Part shown: positions 45,755 to 57,270 of the stretch, piece by piece
Layout: each line of letters opens with the position of its first letter
How positions within the stretch are numbered: the stretch's first letter is position 1
NCBI RefSeq assembly: GCF_036850765.1
Contig: NC_089494.1
Span: forward strand, 62,490,309-62,554,308
Direction: 5' to 3'
Origin: Saccopteryx bilineata
Lineage: Eukaryota > Chordata > Mammalia > Chiroptera > Emballonuridae
DNA length: 64,000 nt
Program-made: the position numbers and the translations under genes
The notes under the pieces: model-generated
Database searches by the model: none
What the model saw: only the letters and a program-made list of their open reading frames with translations
What the model was told of the DNA's origin: nothing

Positions 45755-46180
45755 CATTTTGTTTTTGTGACAAGGACAGAGAGAGAGAGAGAGACAAATA
45801 GGGACAGAGAGAGATGGACAAATAGGGACAGACAGACAGGAAGAAGAGAGATGAGAAGCATCAATTCTTCGTTGTGGCACCTTAGTTGTTCACTGATTGC
45901 TTTCTCATATGTGCCTTTACCAGGGTGCTACAGCAGAGCAAGTGACCCCTTGCTCAAGCCAGCGACCTTGGGCTCAAGCCAGCGACCTTGGGCTTCAAGC
46001 CAGTGACCTTTGGGCTCAAGCCAGCAACCATGGGATCATGTCTATGATCCCACACTCAAGCCAGAGAACCTGCGCTCAAGCTGGTGAGCCCACGCTTAAG
46101 CCTGTGACTTCGAGGTTTTGAACCTGGGTCCTCTGTGTCCCAATCTGATGCTCTATCCATTGTGCCACTGCCTGGTCAGG
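45755..46180 (-). mobile_element. tRNA-derived SINE, family B
   Basis: A long minus-strand B SINE; the CTCAAGCCAGCGACCTTGG unit occurs at least three times in a row at about 45955-46030. The flanking duplication is T/G-rich (TTGTTTTTG type), so the exact border is unsure by several bases. Confidence 0.88.
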
Positions 46181-46232
46181 CTTGTTTTGTTTTTGATGTA
46201 TTTCAAAATAACTTGCAAACATCTTTCTTTTA

Positions 46233-46659
46233 TTTTTAAATTTATTTTATTTTTAATTAATTAGTTAGTTAGTTAATTAATTAAATTTTAGCAAGAGAGA
46301 GAGAAAAAATGAGAGAGAAACAGAGATAGCTAGGAAAGGAGAGAGATGAGAAGCATCAATTTGTGGTTGTGGCACTATAGTTATTCATTGATTGCTTTCT
46401 CATATGTGCCTTGACTGAGGGGCTCCAGCCAAACCAGTGACCCCTTGCTCAAGCTAGAAACCTTGGCTTCAAGCCAGTGACCTTTGGGCTCAAGCCAGAG
46501 ACTACTGGGTCATGTCTATGATCCCATGCTCAAGCCAGTGACCTCGTGCTCAATCTGGTGAGCCTGGGCTTAAGCCAGCAACCTCGGAGTTTCAAACCTG
46601 GGTCCTCAGCGTCCCAGATCGCTGCTCTATCCACTGCACCACCACCTGTTCAGGCTTAG
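46233..46659 (-). mobile_element. tRNA-derived SINE, family B
   Basis: Minus-strand B SINE with a TTAG/TTAA-rich tail side. Flanked by ACATCTTTCTTTTA at 46219-46232 and 46660-46673. It lies about 50 bp from the previous B SINE in the same orientation but has its own duplication, so it inserted separately. Confidence 0.93.
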
Positions 46660-46980
46660 ACATCTTTCTTTTAAATGCTTCAAAATATATATCATTAGCT
46701 AGAGTTTAATGTCTGTTTTAAATTTTTTAATCTATTTATATAACTTCCACATCAATGAGAGAGACCCATTTGCTACAGTTGACTAATGTAACCCAACCCC
46801 CATCAAGATATAGAAAATTACTATATAACAATCAGGAAAGTAACAATCAAGGCTATACATATAGATTCAGGAAATTCCTGCCAATCTCCTCATCACCCCA
46901 TTCTCACTTTTTTCCACCATAGATTAGTCAAAACAGTATTTTTGAGGATTTATCTTTTCTGCTATAACAGAAAATTAATG

Positions 46981-48005
46981 TAACATTTGCTTTCTCAAGA
47001 AAGATTGATTTGTTCCCCCGCCAAATGTCTCAGGTTTTAGAGTGCTTCCCAAATTTGGTAAGAGGGCTTCATATTTCCAGGCTTATTCTCCTGTGTGGTT
47101 TTTGTAAGATTTTGTTTGAGCAAAGGGATCTATTGCTAAAGGAAGTTTGGAAATCATTGCTCTAGTTCTTTTGGCTCCAAGTTTATGGACATTTGCAAAC
47201 ATTTTGGCCACAGCGTTTCCTGAGCAGTTGTCCACTTAGTAGTGCCCAGAATTAGCTTGCTCGTGAGAGCCATCTGCCTAATCTTTTCCTTATAAAGAAG
47301 TCCCTGGGCTTTGAAGGTTCTTTGGAAGTGTAGGCAGGAGCTATTCAATTATTTTCTTATCCCCCATCTCCAGTCAATAAAACTCCAAAATGAAAACCTC
47401 CCTCACAGAACAATCAAAAGGGATTTTAGAGTCTATCTTTCCTCAAAATACCAAAGTACTTTGCAACCTAGATGACAGTGGATACTTCTTGTCCCCTGAA
47501 ATTCAAATGAATTGGGATTTAAAGCCAATGCCATCTCAGGTGCACGAGTTCCCACTGTGCCTGAAGACCTCTCTGAGCATCCTGGAACGAGGTTTGTGTT
47601 CCTTCCCACTTCCGGTCTGAGCTCCTACATCTGCACGTCTGAGTCACCTCCCTGTCCTGTGCACGTGTTCTTTTGGTTTCCAAGTTCACCCTAAAGTGCT
47701 GTTTCAGCCCCTTTTCTTAGATTTCCCCCAAAACTCACTCCCACAAGAATTCTTGGGTATATAGCAGATGTTTCCAAAGGTTTAAGAATTTGGAGGTTTA
47801 TGTCCAAAAAATGCAAAAATCTTTAAAAAAAATTTTAAATCCAGAGATTCATCTTTGATCTACTCACTCATACTGCTCAGCCATGCACTGTCTTCTTCCC
47901 CCTCTTCCTCGTTCTTCATGCAGAGCGGTTGTATTTTCTCTCTGTTTCCTTGCCTTCTTCCAAGTGTCCCTCACACAGCAGGTGTCTCAGGACCGTTGTC
48001 CTCAT
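46981..48005. other. Unique DNA, no gene seen
   Basis: About 1 kb with no recognisable repeat or exon. Confidence 0.38.
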
Positions 48006-48140
48006 TGCTTCTAGAAGAGTAATAGTGCCAGCTGTAGGCAAGACACTTAACCTTTCTGACTCCACAGACTCATGTGTAAAGTGGAAATGGAGATAATGCC
48101 TTAGTGAGGATCAAATGTGATAGTATGTGTGAAAGCATTT
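48006..48140 (+). repeat. MIR SINE
   Basis: Ancient MIR core: GGCAAGACACTTAACCTTTC, then CATGTGTAAAGTGGAAATGG and GAGGATCAAATGTGATAG in the usual order. Confidence 0.72.
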
Positions 48141-48334
48141 TTTGTTTGTTTGTTTTATTCAGTGAGAGGAGGGGAGGCAGAGATAGAAACCTGCATGTGC
48201 CCCTTAGGATCCACCTGGCAAGCCCACTAGGGGGCGATGCTCTGCCCATCTGGGGCCCCTGCTCTGTTGCTCAGCACTAAGCTGTTTCAGTGGCCGAGGC
48301 AAGGCCATAGACCCATCCTCAACACTGGGGCTAG
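48141..48334 (-). mobile_element. Truncated family C-like SINE, lacking its tRNA head
   Basis: Minus-strand text (CACTAGGGGGCGATGCTCTG) clearly belongs to the C body, but the match ends near 48334, where head and middle should follow. It is diverged (old) and resembles the older C subtype at 59099 and 61466. The sequence after it is described separately. Confidence 0.75.
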
Positions 48335-48447
48335 TTGGCACGTTGGTGCACGGATCCAGTATCGGCAGTTTGATATACAAGTTGACTGACTTACGAGCTC
48401 GGTTACAGAACGAATCAAATTCGTATCTCAAGGTACCACTGTACTAA
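48335..48447. repeat. Unclassified 110-bp segment, maybe a DNA transposon end
   Basis: Joined directly to the SINE fragment. It holds AACGAATCAAATTCGTATCT and ends GGTACCACTGTA; the reverse strand starts TACAGTGGTACCTTGAGATA. I recall similar repeat termini in other genomes but cannot name the family. No duplication is evident. Confidence 0.35.
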
Positions 48448-49279
48448 GAGATGTTTGTGCAAACAACCTAAGTGTCTACCAGTGCATGAGTGGATAAATA
48501 AAATGTGGTATACACATATAATGCAATATTATTCAACCATAAAATCAGTGACAGAGCAGAATTTGAATCAAACCTTGGGTCTAAAACCCTGTATCAACCA
48601 TGTAGGGTGTTAAAGTCTTAAAGCCTCTCCTCCTCTCTCAGGCTCCCTGTGCTGTACACTATTGATTTGGGTGACTCATGTATTTTAACCTCAGTTGCTG
48701 CACACTGTCAGTCCACACCTGTGGGTGGCCATCCCGAACTGATATTTAACTTTAAGCCTGCTTATCCTACTGAACAGGGTAGGTGAAACCAATGAGTAAC
48801 TAAAGGTGGAATCTTTAGCTGAAAAGTCATGAGGTGGAGTCAGGGCCCAAGGGGTTGTTTGGAAACTGCAGTTATGACAGGAAAGCAACTGTGGGTAATC
48901 TACAAAGCTGGATGTTAACAGAGCAGAGCTTCTGCCAAAGCAGGGAGAGAGAGGGGGAAAGAGAGGGAACTGCTGTGTGAGGGACTGTCTTGGTCCAACC
49001 CAGGTCCCGTAGTAGATGTAGCGGGTGTCTGTGTCCCTAGCTGAAAGAAAAGAGAGTCTATGTATTAAAGGACAGGCACAGATGTGGGTCTTGTCACAAG
49101 TGCTCAGGATTGCTAGTTATATTCTCTTATCTCCTTACAATTCTTTTTCCTTTTTAATTCCTACCTATCAGGATAGGACAAGGGGCCCAAGAAGTACAAG
49201 GGGAAATAAGGCAACTGAAAATAGATGAGCTGCTAAGGGAGGGCTGAGGATGGACTCCCACTCTCCTTGCCTTCTTCCC
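48448..49279. other. Unique DNA, no gene seen
   Basis: No recognisable feature except a short L1-like phrase at about 48470-48540 (GTGTCTACCAGTGCATGAGT), which may be a small old L1 ORF2 end. Confidence 0.35.
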
Positions 49280-49460
49280 TTTGTCTCACTGTTCCTGCAA
49301 ACTGCGTGCCTACTATGTGTCCAGCGCTGATGCTGGAGACACAGTGCTGGAAAAGATAGACAACATCTATGGGCCTTACATTCTAATGAGGAAGACAGAT
49401 GGTAAACAAACAAACACAGAAATAATCACGAAGAAATAAAAGCAGAGGATGTGACAGTGA
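49280..49460 (-). repeat. L2 LINE 3' end, antisense
   Basis: GTGCCTACTATGTGTCCAGC and the following text fit an antisense L2 end. Confidence 0.62.
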
Positions 49461-49959
49461 CGGACTGAAATGGGCTTGCAAGGGCCACCTCTGCCCATTG
49501 TCTTCCCCGAGGTCAGTACACAGGGACCTGCTCTTGGTTTAATGCTCTGCCATTGCCATCTTAAATAATGTTTTTAACAAGGGGCCTTGTGTTTGCACTT
49601 TGCACTGTCCCTGGCCATGCCAGAGAGGGGGTAGCGGGGCAAGACAACCGGCACACTGAAGTGTGAGCCACCCAGTGCGCGCAGCTGTTTTCTAATGCAG
49701 CCGTTGGTAAACGATGAACTAGAGGGGTTGTAGGATTTCTTTTCTTTGAGGAGTTTTAAAAATGGCACAAAGCCTTGCTTTTCTGTGGTGTGCAAACATG
49801 TTGTTCTGCCCAATGGCCGGGACATGGGCATTATTCTTGCGGGACCTGCCTGCCTACCTACAAATCTTTTATAAGTACAGAGAACTTTAAGGAAGATCAG
49901 TGTGATGTTGGAGTTTTCCTTTCTAGTTGTTACATAAAAGTTTTATGAAGAAATCATTT
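49461..49959. other. Unique DNA, no gene seen
   Basis: About 500 bp with no recognisable feature. Confidence 0.35.
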
Positions 49960-49971
49960 TTCCCTCTTTTT

Positions 49972-50355
49972 TTTTTCATTTTTTCTGAAGCTGGAAACAG
50001 GGAGAGACAGTCAGACAGACTCCCGCATGCGCCGGACCGGGATCCACCCGGCACGCCCACCATGGGGCGACACTCTGCCCACCAGGGGGCGATGCTCTGC
50101 CCATCCTGGGCGTCGCCATGTTGCGACCAGAGCCACTCTAGCGCCTGAGGCAGAGGCCACAGAGCCATCCCCAGTGCCCGGGCCATCTTTGCTCCAATGG
50201 AGCCTTGGCTGCGGGAGGGGAAGAGAGAGAGAGGAAAGCGTGGCGGAGGGGTGGAGAAGCAAATGGGAGCTTCTCCTGTGTGCCCTGGCCGGGAATCGAA
50301 CCTGGGTCCTCCGCACGCTAGGCCAATGCTCTACCACTGAGCCAACCGGCCAGGG
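49972..50355 (-). mobile_element. tRNA-derived SINE, family C
   Basis: Complete minus-strand C SINE, close to the copy at 12850 in subtype (both carry the CAACATGGCGACGCCCAGGA phrase). Flanks are T/C-rich (TTCCCTCTTTTTT before, TTCCCCTTTTTTAT after), so borders may shift by a few bases. Confidence 0.92.
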
Positions 50356-50368
50356 TTCCCCTTTTTTA

Positions 50369-52609
50369 TAGCACGCATTGAACTTCACCAAAACTTCTCA
50401 GTGAGAGGCAGAAATGCTCCCAGTAACCTCAAGGGAGGCTCCCCGCGTGCACCTTACCCGCTCGCTGGGGGCCCTTGAAGGCCTGCCTGTGCTGTGTGCT
50501 GGTGTCCAGGGAGGCCTGGAAGCGTTCCTGAAGACAGGCCCACATTGCAAATGCAACTCACAACAAGGTCCTTTCGGCTCTGCCAGCAGTGTCTGGGTAA
50601 AAGAAAACCATCAGCGTTTCCAATATACTGAAATGGTTGTTTGTTTGCCACAATGACAGGAGATATAATGTATTCCTTCTAGAAACAGAAATCCTAGTTG
50701 CTTTTGCAGATTGCATTTCAAACAAGCAATTCCAGGAATAATAGGCATGGGTTATTGAATGTAAGCTTTAATCTGGGGGTGGGTCGGGCCATTGTTTCAG
50801 TATATATTGTTGTTGTTATCATTTCAGAAACTTCCCTCTCCCTTGTTGAGAAGGATTGGGGAATTCAGAAGAGCAAAAAAATTTTTGTAAGTGTGTGCTC
50901 AGACTCAGTTGGCTGTTTTGGTGACCAATAAAACAAGTGTTTACTGAATTTCTTAGCTTTAGAGATATTTTCTTCCACATACCACATCGTTTTGTGTGCA
51001 TCATGTGTGCAAGTACTCCTTACTTTTTCATTAGTTGTGTTTTTTTTTGGGGGGGGTGCTGATGTTTTTATTTCTCCTCACCTAGATAGATTTGAAGTAC
51101 ATACCATGATGGAAGACAAATTACCAGACAGAGGTTGAAGGGAAGCAGCCCCAGACAATTATAGAAATCATGTTAGGAAAAAGAATTATGTCTTCCAGAA
51201 GCTCCACCTTTTATCTGGGTGGAGAAACAATTAGAGAACAATACGAGACAGTATATAATCAAGTGCTAAATTGTGTGGTACGGATAATGACTGCTATAGG
51301 GATTCAGGGAAAGGGAGCATAAGACTATGGAACCATTCATAGCATTTTGTGCCGACAGACAATCCCACTGCCAGACAATCCCACTGCCTTTTCTTTGAGA
51401 GTTGATTGTGAGGCTCATCAGACCCTCTCTGTGAAGCTATCGTTAATGGGCAAGATCAGGTCTTTTGTATGTTTGAGTGCATTTTGGTTATGGTGGAGCC
51501 TGGACAAATGGGATGTGGAAACCAATAACTTAGAGTGAGTCCTCCCGTCTGGGTGAGCATGCCGCCAAGATGGTCTCTGCATGACAAGTTCCCGCTTCAG
51601 TCTCCCTGACAACAATTTCTGCAGAGTTGAAAGCCATTATGGGTGGATCTCTACAGTGATAGCCTACATTTTCCAAGGGATAAATCTTTTCTGCTACAGA
51701 GGTTGGCAGCTGAATTTTGGTCCCCTTTGCCCACTCCCTCTTCACACTTTTCACAGAGCAGGCTAGTAGCAGCTGATGGGGATGGTAAATATTTCTGGTA
51801 GAGTGTGAGACGGTGGGTGGAAATCTCTCCCAATTTATAACGAGACATCACCTTCTCAGTGTGAGGGGTTAAAATCAGTCAGGCTGCAAATGTGTGAAGC
51901 TTTCAGCTGTTCCCCAGGAAGTGTGATACCTAGAGATTTGGAAAGATCCTGACATACCCGAAGTTTTGACACACTTACATCCTAAAAGAGAAATTCTCCA
52001 CCAGGTAAATAAGGACCATTTTCTCTGACAGATGAAGCTGAGAACAAAAAGCTACAGGAGACTCGAACCAGCCTGAGCAATCAGATCAAATCTATATTTA
52101 ATTCCAGCTCCAATCAAAGACTGTTGATGAATTAAGACCTGTTTCGCCTGTCTGTCAGCAGGATTGTTAAACAGTTCCTCATTGCCTGTCATAGACAGCA
52201 ATTTGGTTGGACGCTTTTGTCAAACATGGTTTGTAATGGACATGACCTCACAAGAGGGCCCCTCCTTTTTCACTTTGGTTTTGTCTTTTTCTTGCTAAGT
52301 GTGGAAACAGGGGCAAGCACATGGATGCCCAGCTGGCATTACTACGACCAGATTTTAATGTGCTTTAAAACAATGTTATTTTTGTAAGAAATTCCTTTCT
52401 ACCTCATTGGGTAAAGTAATGAGATTAGAGAAAGAATATTTCATGTTTACTGTCCAAAACAACGTTTCTGTTTTGTTGTTGTTGTTTGTTTTTTTAAATC
52501 AGGACCTAAATTTAGTCATTGAGTGGGATCAGGCTTTGAAATCTTGTGATCAGAACCTCCCTGCCCCACCCCCTTTTGTCAATGAATGTGAGGAACATTG
52601 CCTGTCAAT
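50369..52609. other. Repeat-poor unique DNA
   Basis: About 2.2 kb without SINE, L1 or LTR. Open frames are under 82 codons and lack family resemblance. The part from about 51850 on has high-complexity text (for example TTAATTCCAGCTCCAATCAA) that may be conserved noncoding DNA; see findings. Confidence 0.45.
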
Positions 52610-52830
52610 TAATGATAATAATGATAGCTAATACTTCTTGAATCTTTACTTTCATGTACAGATACAGTTTCTCATAATTCTTACAACCATCATGCTCCTC
52701 ATTTTATTGGAGCAAAAGTAAGATATAGGATAGTATCTTGCCCCAAGTTACATTAGCTATAGAAAGTAATAGAGCTGGGCTCCATCCCATGCAATTTAAA
52801 GCCAAATTCACACACTTGATGTCATGCCAC
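52610..52830 (-). repeat. MIR SINE, antisense
   Basis: ATTAATGATAATAATGATAG followed by a block resembling the antisense MIR core (CCAAGTTACATTAGCTATAG). Confidence 0.65.
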
Positions 52831-54639
52831 ACAAGATGGTTTGGTTTGGCAAGTTTTGATGCATTATAGAAAAATCTCTTGTAAACCTGAATACAGTGGA
52901 GAGCATGGACAACCAGGTCCAGAAATCCAAGGGAGCTGTTTTTGTGTGAACAATGTATTAGGTGGTCTGCTTGCTTTTATAGCAAATGAATAGTCTGAGT
53001 TCTCCATCTCTAAAAAATGTGAATAGCTTATAGCTGGTTAAGGTGATAGTCCCCTAAGCTTTGCACCTACCATAGGACAGATCTTGGATCAAGGGACCTC
53101 TGTATGAGTGAACAAAGGCAAAGATGAAAATTTTTCCAAAGGAGTTGATTACATATATAAGTGTAATCTGGACAACTACTTCTAACTACCTGTTCTGGGC
53201 CAGTGAAGTCACTTGTTTGATCCTGTTTACACAGTGAAAGAGGTTATTCATAGGTCAGCCAATCAAAGCCCATCACGTGCTTGAACACCACCACCATTAT
53301 GGTAAAAGTCAGATTTGCCCGGTTATTATCTGACTTGCTAAACTTGCACTGGTTCGTTCTTCCCACATATGCCTGTAACACCCCATGTTCCCTGCAAACA
53401 TATGTGTCAACTTTTCATACTCGATAAGCAAAAATGATTAAGTATTGATTTTCCTTCAGTGAATGTACCCCAGAGATTTCCCTTAAGGATTCAAGTAAAA
53501 ACAGAAATATTATTCAACATATATTTCTGGAAAGATTATTATTGATTTTTATTAGATACATAAGCTGAATTCCTTTAAGCCCATTTTTATTGTTCATACA
53601 GGATTGGATCTGTCAAAGTATTTACTTACATGACTTTTACAGGACTTACACGGTATGGCCGGAATGGGTGTGAAACTCATTTCTAAAGAACTTGTCTTAA
53701 CACTAGTGTGTCCTAGCCACAGCCTGGAGAGATTTGGTCTGGGCCGTCTTGTAATAGCTGAGGTGGAAACCTAGCTAAAAGGAAAACTGAAGCTCCCTTA
53801 CAAATGAAGGGGCCAATTAGCTGGGGTGAAAAGGAAAAATCTAAGTGCTTATTTCACTGGCTTATCATTTTCAAGTCATTATCAGGACAAGCAAAACTTA
53901 CTCCAGCCTGATTTTGATGAATGAGAGTTGTCATTGTAATTACTTGGTTTTATGTGGGTTGTCCAGGACAGCTGAGGGTTTGTATCTGTGTCATTTAGAA
54001 CCAGCATCTGATAGAACATATTAAGACCAACTCTAAATGCATTCCTTTATTTAGGGCTGCTCTTGTCGCTCTTGTCCTGAATGATAATGAGATGACTTTC
54101 CAAACTTGTTGGAACCATGCTGTCAATAAAAATGTCACTAGCAGGAAAGGATGTCTCATGAAGACTTCAGTGTTGCCTCATTTGTGAAGGAAGTTGCTAA
54201 ACACGTTGGAAAAGACACCTGTCAGTTACTGCTTTTCTTACAAGAAATGAGAGTTCTCCCTGGGGCATTTTCCACCGGCTGACTTTTACCACCTTCATCC
54301 AAGACTTACCAAGGAAGCTTATATGTAGGCAATGACTCACTCTTGTCTGGCTTTGTTTTTTGTCTCTAGGACTAAAGGGAGTAATCAGCTTGAATCTTAA
54401 AGAAATTCCTAGTTAATACCAAAAAGCAATCAACCAATTCAAAGTATTGGTAAAGTGTGGGACACGGGGAAGAATGGTGGTTAGCTGTCTTTTTTCATGC
54501 TTTGGATTAAACTCCATTTTTATTTGTCCAGTGTAAAATTAAATCCTGTGCCCCAACTCTGTGTTTTTATTTTTGAGCTCCTTTTTCTCCACTCAGTATA
54601 TCTCCCCAGTATGTTATTTTTCAGTGTCTAGAACTGAAC
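52831..54639. other. Repeat-poor unique DNA, candidate conserved noncoding block
   Basis: 1.8 kb with no recognisable mobile element. The part at 53800-54240 is notable for high complexity and motifs such as CCAATTAG (about 53813), TCATTGTAATTACTTGG (about 53931) and AATGATAATGAGATGAC (about 54080), with TAAT cores like homeodomain sites. No exon could be supported. Confidence 0.4.
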
Positions 54640-54695
54640 CAAATACATGAGTCATTCAATAAACGTTTATTGGATACCGATTAGGAGCAAGGCAC
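54640..54695 (-). repeat. L2-like 3' end, antisense
   Basis: GTCATTCAATAAACGTTTAT and the AGCAAGGCACTGTGG phrase fit an old antisense L2 end. Confidence 0.5.
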
Positions 54696-54699
54696 TGTG

Positions 54700-55175
54700 G
54701 AAGATTAAAAGTGGCTGCAAATACTTCTCCATACCTTCGATTGAGAAGCAGGATCTTTGCCCCCTCCCTCGAATCTGGACAGGCTTTGGGACTGCTCTGA
54801 TCAATGGGATACGACAGAAGCGTTGCTGTGCCAGTTTCAGGGCCCAGACCTCAAGAAAGTGGCCACTTTCATTTTCTGTTTCTTGGTGCACCCTCTCTGG
54901 GAACTCTGAGCTGCTATGAAGGAAGTCCTGCTGCTCTGAGGCTGCCGTTCCAGAGAGACCACGGCGGGCACTCCGGTCCACAGTCCCGGCTAAGCCCAGG
55001 TTCCAGATACACGAGAGAAACTGTTTTGAACATTTCAGACAAACCTACCTGACAGCTGAATACAGCACTATCTGGAGAGAAGCCTCGCCTACTGGACTCC
55101 CGCTCACATTTCCAATCTACAAAAATCATAAAATATAATGATTGCTATTTTAAGCCACCCAACAACCCAAGGTTA
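54700..55175 (+). repeat. MLT1-type MaLR LTR
   Basis: GCCCCCTCCCTCGAATCTGG, CTGTGCCAGTTTCAGGGCCC and TATTTTAAGCCACCCAAC in order. The 90- to 104-codon open frames here on both strands lie in this LTR and are not genes. Confidence 0.68.
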
Positions 55176-55474
55176 GAATGAATGTTTTGTTAAAATTTGA
55201 ACTCTAATGCTGCTTTGAAAAACTGAAGTGACAAACGAGCTAATATGGGTAAAGAGCTGGCACATAGTAAACACTCGGCAGGAGGGGTCTTTTGTAACGA
55301 TTACGGTAATATCCCAACTATTCTCCTTGTTCTTAGTTTTCCCCCTTGGTTTCATGTTCCGCAATACTGCCAGAATCAACTTCCCAAAGCACAGTCATAT
55401 GTTTAACATGGCAGAGACTGCTACTCGTTCTTCCAATAACAAATCCCATCTCCTTCAGTAATAGAACCTTTAAA
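55176..55474. other. Unique DNA
   Basis: Nothing recognised. Confidence 0.35.
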
Positions 55475-55850
55475 AATCACTTCGATATATGGAGGCATGG
55501 ACTAAAGAATGTATTTCCCAACCCTCCAATGCAGTGACGTGGGGCCACATGGCTAAGTTTTGGCCAATGATAAGTAAGCAAAAGTGGTTGTGTTACTTCC
55601 AGGAAGTGTCCGTTAAAGGAGAGCTATCCCCTTATCCTTTGTGCTACCTGGATTATAAATATGTTGCCTGGAGCCCATTTGCCATCTTAGACAAGGATAG
55701 CAAGGGTCACATCCTCAGGGTGGCAGGAATAAAGCTGGAAGGAGTCTGAGATCCTGACTCATCTGTGGAACTGTCTTAGCAGCCTGGATTCTCATTTCTA
55801 GATTTTTACATAAAAGAAAAAAACCTTGTTGATTTAAGCTCCTCTTTTAA
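55475..55850 (+). repeat. MLT1-type MaLR LTR (second subtype)
   Basis: GGCTAAGTTTTGGCCAATGA, then a part with GCCATCTTAGACAAGGATAG and GGAATAAAGCTGGAAGGAG, and an end near TTGTTGATTTAAGC, fit an old MaLR LTR different from the one at 54700. Confidence 0.6.
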
Positions 55851-55889
55851 AATTTTTGTCAAATGTAGCTCTACCTAATTTTAACTAAA

Positions 55890-56430
55890 ATACCTACCAC
55901 ATATTAGGTGCAGACTATACAGATGCATCGAATGAAGCTTCTGCTCCTCTGGAGTGCAGGCTTTTCGGGTAGCTATGAATGAATTGAATAATAAAGGCTA
56001 TAGAATAGATGAAACATATACTTCACATGCTCTGTGTCCCAGGCACACCTTTTCATTCATCATCTTATCTTGTCTTCACAATGTCCTGTAAAATAATGAT
56101 TGACGATCCATTTTAGAGAAGAGGAAAACTCAGAAAGCTTAGGTCTTTTGCTTAAGGTCATGCCAGTAAGAGGTAAACCCCAAGTCTACACCTTCTCTTC
56201 TGGCTCCAGTCCTTCACTGTTTCTGCCATATCACATTGCAGTAAGGAGGAGAGGTGGCTTTCACACTGGGCTTTGAAAACCAAGTAGATATTTAAAAGAC
56301 ACAGATGAGGGAGGGAGGGAATTCCAGAAGGAAAGGAAAGGATAAGCAGAAGTGTTACAGCACAGGCATGGCATGACATGTTGGGAACAGGGCAAATCTT
56401 GTGAGGCTGCTGGAAAACTGGGGAGGTCTG
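55890..56430 (-). repeat. L2 and MIR fragments, antisense
   Basis: L2-like pieces at 55890-55990 and about 56240-56420 surround an antisense MIR at about 56020-56230 (TTTTAGAGAAGAGGAAAACT, then TTTTGCTTAAGGTCATGCCA). All strongly diverged. Confidence 0.52.
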
Positions 56431-56544
56431 ATGCTGAAATGCTCTGAACTTGAACTTTCTCTGCTTTTGTACCATGCTTTCTGACTTTCTTATATTCTTG
56501 TGCATGCTTTGATATTTTTTTCTTTCATATACAGTGATGATTGT

Positions 56545-56930
56545 AGTAACTCCCAGTATCAATCAGGACCCTTAAAGCTAGCTGTTATAACAACATTTTC
56601 CAAATTCAGATTGTTTAAACACAATAAAGGTGTATTTCCTACTCTAGCAAAGCCTAAAGCATTCATCCAGAAGAAGGGTGTATGTATGCCATAAAAGGGG
56701 AATTCTAATATAAGCAGTGACTCAGGTTACCTTGAGTATATTTCACTTGTGCCACAATATTCTGAGGTCTTCTTGGAGTTCTTGTTGGATTCTTTGCAGT
56801 CAGCTGGCTGACAAGTGATGGGAAAGTGTTGAGGACTACATGGCATTTCATGACCAGGCTTGACAAGTGGCATCCTTCTGTCCACATTCCACTGACCAGA
56901 CTGAGTAACATGGTCCTAAACCAACTGTAA
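56545..56930. repeat. Ancient interspersed repeat, family not assigned
   Basis: Phrases such as TGTTATAACAACATTTTCCA and ACAATAAAGGTGTATTTCCT resemble a mammal-wide ancient repeat. Family and strand are not certain. Confidence 0.4.
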
Positions 56931-57079
56931 AGAAGAAAACAATGAGATTAGGAGCCTCCAGACAGTCACATTGCTTGAACTTCTGCATGGAGGTGAGGTA
57001 GGGGTTTAATGAAATAATATGTATGGAAGTACTCTATAAAACTCTTGGTGTATAATTTACATTAAGTTTATATCCTTTC

Positions 57080-57270
57080 ATGTTCACATGTCCAAATCCT
57101 ATCTATTTTCAAATGTCACCTTCTCCATGAAGCCATTTCACACTCCACCTTCTTTCTCTCTTCTCACACCTCACTAGTTTATTATTTATCTTTTAATGTT
57201 TTATTGCACTATTTGAACCTTTTTAATGTGCTTTATACATCTTTTACCTCTTAAAAGTTTGGTACAAAAA
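57080..57270 (+). repeat. L2 LINE fragment
   Basis: CAAATGTCACCTTCTCCATG followed by AAGCCATTTCACACTCCACC and a T-rich part with TTTATTGCACTATTTGAA fit sense L2 upstream of its 3' end. Confidence 0.6.

Larger units (their letters stand above)
45411..46980 (-). repeat. Old LINE-like sequence split by two B SINEs
   Basis: 45411-45740, 46184-46218 and 46675-46930 appear to be one ancient repeat (phrases ATTCAATATTAACATTTTGC, TTTCAAAATAACTTGCAAAC, CATCAAGATATAGAAAATTA) that resembles antisense old L1 3' sequence. Class is uncertain. Confidence 0.42.

Noticed and set aside
45955..46030. CRISPR-like short direct repeats
   Set aside because: The ~20-bp units are adjacent without spacers and belong to the B SINE body; the genome is mammalian.
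54647..54981. 90-104 codon frames on both strands as a small gene
   Set aside because: They fall in an old MLT1-type LTR; the frames are not supported by splice or start signals.
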